Part shown: piece after piece, positions 61,651 through 64,000 of the stretch
Layout: every line of letters starts with the position of its first letter
How positions within the stretch are numbered: position 1 is the first letter of the stretch
Origin: Actinoplanes sp. KI2
GTDB taxonomy: Bacteria; Actinomycetota; Actinomycetes; Mycobacteriales; Micromonosporaceae
Reading direction: 5' to 3'
Assembly (NCBI RefSeq): GCF_025630775.1
Contig: NZ_JAOSZE010000011.1
Coordinates: 1-64,000 of the forward strand
Length of the DNA stretch: 64,000 nucleotides
Position numbers and translations under genes: made by a program
Notes under the pieces: generated by a model
Database searches by the model: none
Told to the model about the DNA's origin: nothing
What the model saw: the letters and a program-made list of their open reading frames with translations, nothing else

Positions 61651-62771
61651 GCTCCCGGCTGGTGACCCTGGTTCTCGTCACCGGGGACGGGAAGGTGCTG
61701 GGGGCGATGCCGCCGTTCGAGGTGGATACGCCGTGGTGGCAGGAGGTCGGCGAGTTCGGTGACGAGCGGCGGCCGGTGTTGCGCCTGCTCTCCGTCGACG
61801 GGCGGGAGGTGACGTACCTGGCCGAGACGGCGGTGCCCGTCGCCGGGCTGCGGCCGGTCGACGTCGACCTCGGGCCGGATCCGCGGCGGGCGCCGTACGC
61901 CGAGCCGGGTGGGCCGGCGGCCTCGCTGGCGTGGGCCCGGAGCGTGCTCGGACCGGTGACCGCCAAGCAGATGCGCACCTGGAACCTGTCGTCGATCTGG
62001 CGGCTCGACGACGGTGGCCGGACGGTGGCCTGGCTCAAGCAGGTGCCGTCGTTCTTCGGGCACGAGCCGGCCGCGCTGCGCCTGGTCGACTCGCTGGCGC
62101 CGGGCCTGGTGCCGCCGTTGCTCGCGGCCGGGGCGGACGGGCGGATGCTGCTCGCCCACGTCGAGGGCGACGATCGCTACGGCGGCGACGCCGAGCTTTG
62201 CGAGCGGATCGCCGAGGCGTTCCACCCGGTGCAGGTCGCGGCGGCCGGGCGGGCGGCCGATCTGGCGGCGATCCCGGACGGGCGGATCGACGTGGAGCGG
62301 GTTCGCCGGGTTGCGGCGCCCCACTTCGACACCGTCGACGGGCTGGCCGAGCTCATCGACGACCTACCCGGGCGGCTCAAAGCCGTCGACGAGTGCGGGC
62401 TGCCGGACACGCTCGTGCACGGAGACCTGCACCCGGGCAACGTCCGCACCGACGACGCCGGCCGGCTGACCACCATGGACTGGGGCGACTGCGTGATCGG
62501 CCACCCGGCGATCGACATACTCCGGCTGACCGAGCGTCTCGACGCGCCCGAACCGGTGATCGAGCGATGGGCGTACCGCTGGGAGAAAGCGCAACCCGGC
62601 AGCCGGCCGCTGCGCTCCGCCCAGCTGATGCGGCCGATCGCCGCGTTGCGGTTCGCCGTCGTCTATGCCGGGTTCCTCGACGCCATCGAACCCACCGAAT
62701 GGCCCTACCACCGCGACGACGTCCCGGCCTGTCTGTCCGACGCGGTGGCCGCCTCTATCGTGAAGGGGTGA
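61647..62771 (+). CDS. APH-family phosphotransferase with an N-terminal NUDIX-like extension
   Basis: A 374-residue protein. The first about 120 residues ([34 protein letters not shown]) read like the strand part of a NUDIX-type fold without a visible NUDIX box. From about 135 comes a protein-kinase-like aminoglycoside phosphotransferase domain: a [19 protein letters not shown] strand pair, the catalytic loop [15 protein letters not shown] with Asp and Asn, and [20 protein letters not shown] with the Mg-binding Asp. It probably phosphorylates a small alcohol or sugar; antibiotic resistance is not implied. GTG start overlaps the previous stop, and the next gene overlaps its own stop. Confidence 0.78.
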   Translation: MSSRLVTLVLVTGDGKVLGAMPPFEVDTPWWQEVGEFGDERRPVLRLLSVDGREVTYLAETAVPVAGLRPVDVDLGPDPRRAPYAEPGGPAASLAWARSVLGPVTAKQMRTWNLSSIWRLDDGGRTVAWLKQVPSFFGHEPAALRLVDSLAPGLVPPLLAAGADGRMLLAHVEGDDRYGGDAELCERIAEAFHPVQVAAAGRAADLAAIPDGRIDVERVRRVAAPHFDTVDGLAELIDDLPGRLKAVDECGLPDTLVHGDLHPGNVRTDDAGRLTTMDWGDCVIGHPAIDILRLTERLDAPEPVIERWAYRWEKAQPGSRPLRSAQLMRPIAALRFAVVYAGFLDAIEPTEWPYHRDDVPACLSDAVAASIVKG

Positions 62772-63865
62772 CCGGTCCGCGCGAGGACTATCTCGACCAG
62801 ATCCGGCGGGGCGGCCTCGACCTCCCGCCGGAGCTGGCCGCGGCGTTCGCGAGCGTGCCGCGCGAGGCGTTCGTGCCGGACGGCTTCCAGCGCCGCGACG
62901 GCAGCTGGGTGCACCCCGCCGACCCGGAGTTTCTGAGCGTCGTCTACAGCGACGACGTGCTGATCACCAAGGTCGACGGCCGGGTGCCGATCAGCTCGTC
63001 CAGCCAGCCGTCGCTGATGGCCCTGATGATCCTGGGCCTGCGGGTCGCACCCGGCCTGCGCATCCTGGAGATCGGCGCGGGCACCGGCTACAACGCCGCC
63101 CTCCTCGCTTCGCTCGGGGCGACGATCACCAGCATCGACGTGCAGGAGGACGTGGCGGTCCGGGCACGCGCGGCGTTGGCTCGGGCCGGCATTGCGGGCG
63201 TACGGGTCGAGCACGCCGACGGCTATCGGGGCGTGCCGGGGTCGCGCTTCGACCGGGTGATCGTCACCGTCGGGATCGGCGGCGTCTCCCCGCACTGGCT
63301 CGAGCAGCTCGACCCGGGCGGTTTCGTGCTCGCCCCGGTCGTGCACGCCGGCACCGACCCGGTGCTGCGGGTGAGCGGCCCGCCGGAGGGCCCGGTCACC
63401 GCCACGCCGATCTGCGGGGCCGGCTTCATGCACGCGTCCGGCCCGCTCGGTGCCGATCATCCGGGCGCGTTCCCGCCCCCGGTGGCGGCCGGCGCCTTGA
63501 CCGGGATGTCCGAGGCCGCGCCCGCCCGCTTCGACCCGCCGCTGGACGACGTGGTCTACCGCGATCTCTGGTACGCGGCCGGCTGCCAGACCCGGCGAGC
63601 CACCCACGCGATCCTCCCCGACACCGAGCAGAGCCGCCTGGCTCTGCTCGACGCGACCGGCACCGGCGGCGCCCTGCTCCTGCCCGACGGCAGCGTGCTG
63701 GCCGGTGGCGCGGAGGCGGCGGCCTACGCGTCGCTGGCGGTGGACATCCTGGACCGCTGGACGGCGCTGGGCCGGCCCCCGATGCGGGCGTGGCAGGTGG
63801 CGCTGACCCGCACCGGCGATCCGTCGTCGCCGATCTGGGTCCCCGATGCCTGGTCCCTGCGATGA
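62768..63865 (+). CDS. protein-L-isoaspartate O-methyltransferase-like enzyme
   Basis: A 365-residue protein. The N-terminal 200 residues follow the PCMT pattern: FASVPREAFVPDG, SVVYSDDVLITKVDG, SSSSQPSLMALMI (the active-site loop), LEIGAGTGYNAALLASLG as SAM motif I, VEHADGYRGVPG and FDRVIVTVGIGGVSPHWLEQLDPGGFVLAPV. The C-terminal 160 residues are an extra domain found in actinobacterial relatives, some of which act in lanthipeptide or other peptide modification. No precursor peptide or modification gene is near, so protein repair or an unknown role is likelier. GTG start overlaps the APH stop. Confidence 0.82.
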   Translation: MTGPREDYLDQIRRGGLDLPPELAAAFASVPREAFVPDGFQRRDGSWVHPADPEFLSVVYSDDVLITKVDGRVPISSSSQPSLMALMILGLRVAPGLRILEIGAGTGYNAALLASLGATITSIDVQEDVAVRARAALARAGIAGVRVEHADGYRGVPGSRFDRVIVTVGIGGVSPHWLEQLDPGGFVLAPVVHAGTDPVLRVSGPPEGPVTATPICGAGFMHASGPLGADHPGAFPPPVAAGALTGMSEAAPARFDPPLDDVVYRDLWYAAGCQTRRATHAILPDTEQSRLALLDATGTGGALLLPDGSVLAGGAEAAAYASLAVDILDRWTALGRPPMRAWQVALTRTGDPSSPIWVPDAWSLR

Positions 63866-63898
63866 ACGGATGGCCGACCTGATGGGGGAGGAGCGTCG

Positions 63899-64000
63899 AT
63901 GAAAGAGGCCGTGCTGGAGTGGCTGCGCGCGCGGGGCGCCGAGTCGATTCCGCATGCTGGGGGCTCGCTCTACGAGCACCTCGGCCGGGTCGCGGATCGG
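63899..64000 (+). CDS. start of a DUF6817-like gene, cut by the window edge
   Basis: ATG 63899 is preceded by GGGGGAGGAG (63884-63893) and opens a frame that runs to the edge, giving 34 residues. The segment around Ser-Ile-Pro-His-Ala-Gly-Gly-Ser-Leu-Tyr-Glu-His-Leu resembles the His-x-Gly-Gly-x-Leu-x-x-His-Leu start of DUF6817 (an HD-like helical domain). Too short for more. Confidence 0.6.
   Translation, partial: MKEAVLEWLRARGAESIPHAGGSLYEHLGRVADR

Noticed and set aside
61647..63865. Antibiotic resistance or lanthipeptide modification locus (APH plus Pcm-like genes)
   Set aside because: There is no resistance context, precursor peptide, LanB/C/M or protease gene; both families have many general members.

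Overview
The window is very GC-rich DNA (third codon positions almost all G or C) with frequent GTG and TTG starts, 4-bp ATGA/GTGA gene overlaps and several apparently leaderless genes. Together with an LprG/P55-type lipoprotein-MFS pair, a CsoR-type copper operator and a membrane-tethered GluB/GlnH-like protein this points to a chromosomal segment of an actinomycete. A Micromonosporaceae genome (Actinoplanes-like) is the best guess, but that is inference. No integrase, transposase, phage gene, large biosynthetic cluster, CRISPR array, rRNA or tRNA was recognised.

Layout. 1-5.1 kb: end of a repeat-bearing protein, a divergent FAD monooxygenase/TetR pair, and a sodium:solute symporter with a small membrane partner. 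5.2-12.3 kb: secreted alpha/beta hydrolase, heterodimeric ABC exporter, secreted gamma-glutamyltransferase. 12.3-16.6 kb: copper-type P-ATPase behind a CsoR-like operator, then an LprG-like lipoprotein translationally coupled to an MFS exporter. 16.7-23.4 kb (mostly minus strand): methanethiol oxidase with a membrane protein and an orphan histidine kinase, TrmB, a secreted TolB-like propeller and a MerR regulator. 23.5-34.5 kb: DUF4188 gene, an unrecognised gene, methyltransferase, EstB-like serine hydrolase, a decayed MFS gene, ZIP transporter, PAC2 and EcsC family proteins, a lipoprotein, CPA1 antiporter plus UBP-type zinc finger, and a ketopantoate reductase-like enzyme. 34.7-40.8 kb: glgX-treY-treZ, converting glycogen to trehalose. 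40.8-46.2 kb: a signalling block with a GluB/GlnH-like tethered binding protein, a polytopic membrane protein, a PP2C phosphatase and a GGDEF-EAL protein. 46.2-49.1 kb: HrpB helicase carrying repeat insertions.

49.3-55.1 kb and 59.0-61.3 kb form a split purine-degradation pathway: 8-oxoguanine deaminase, uricase, HIU hydrolase and OHCU decarboxylase lead to allantoin; allantoinase and allantoicase lead to ureidoglycolate; malate synthase takes up the resulting glyoxylate, with a CitE/HpcH-like enzyme (DUF6986) beside it. Between them lie a methyltransferase, an AraC regulator and a PadR-controlled FAD monooxygenase. The window ends with TfoX-N, APH-like and Pcm-like genes that are translationally coupled, and the start of a DUF6817-like gene.

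The most unusual structural feature is how convergent genes meet. In four of eight convergent junctions the gap is filled by degenerate tandem repeats, and at each of them repeat copies carry the 3' end and stop codon of a flanking gene. Three other junctions overlap by a few bases, and one holds a perfect terminator hairpin. The most interesting candidate system is the tethered binding protein-membrane protein-PP2C trio, which resembles the GlnH/GlnX sensing arm of PknG with a phosphatase in the place of the kinase.
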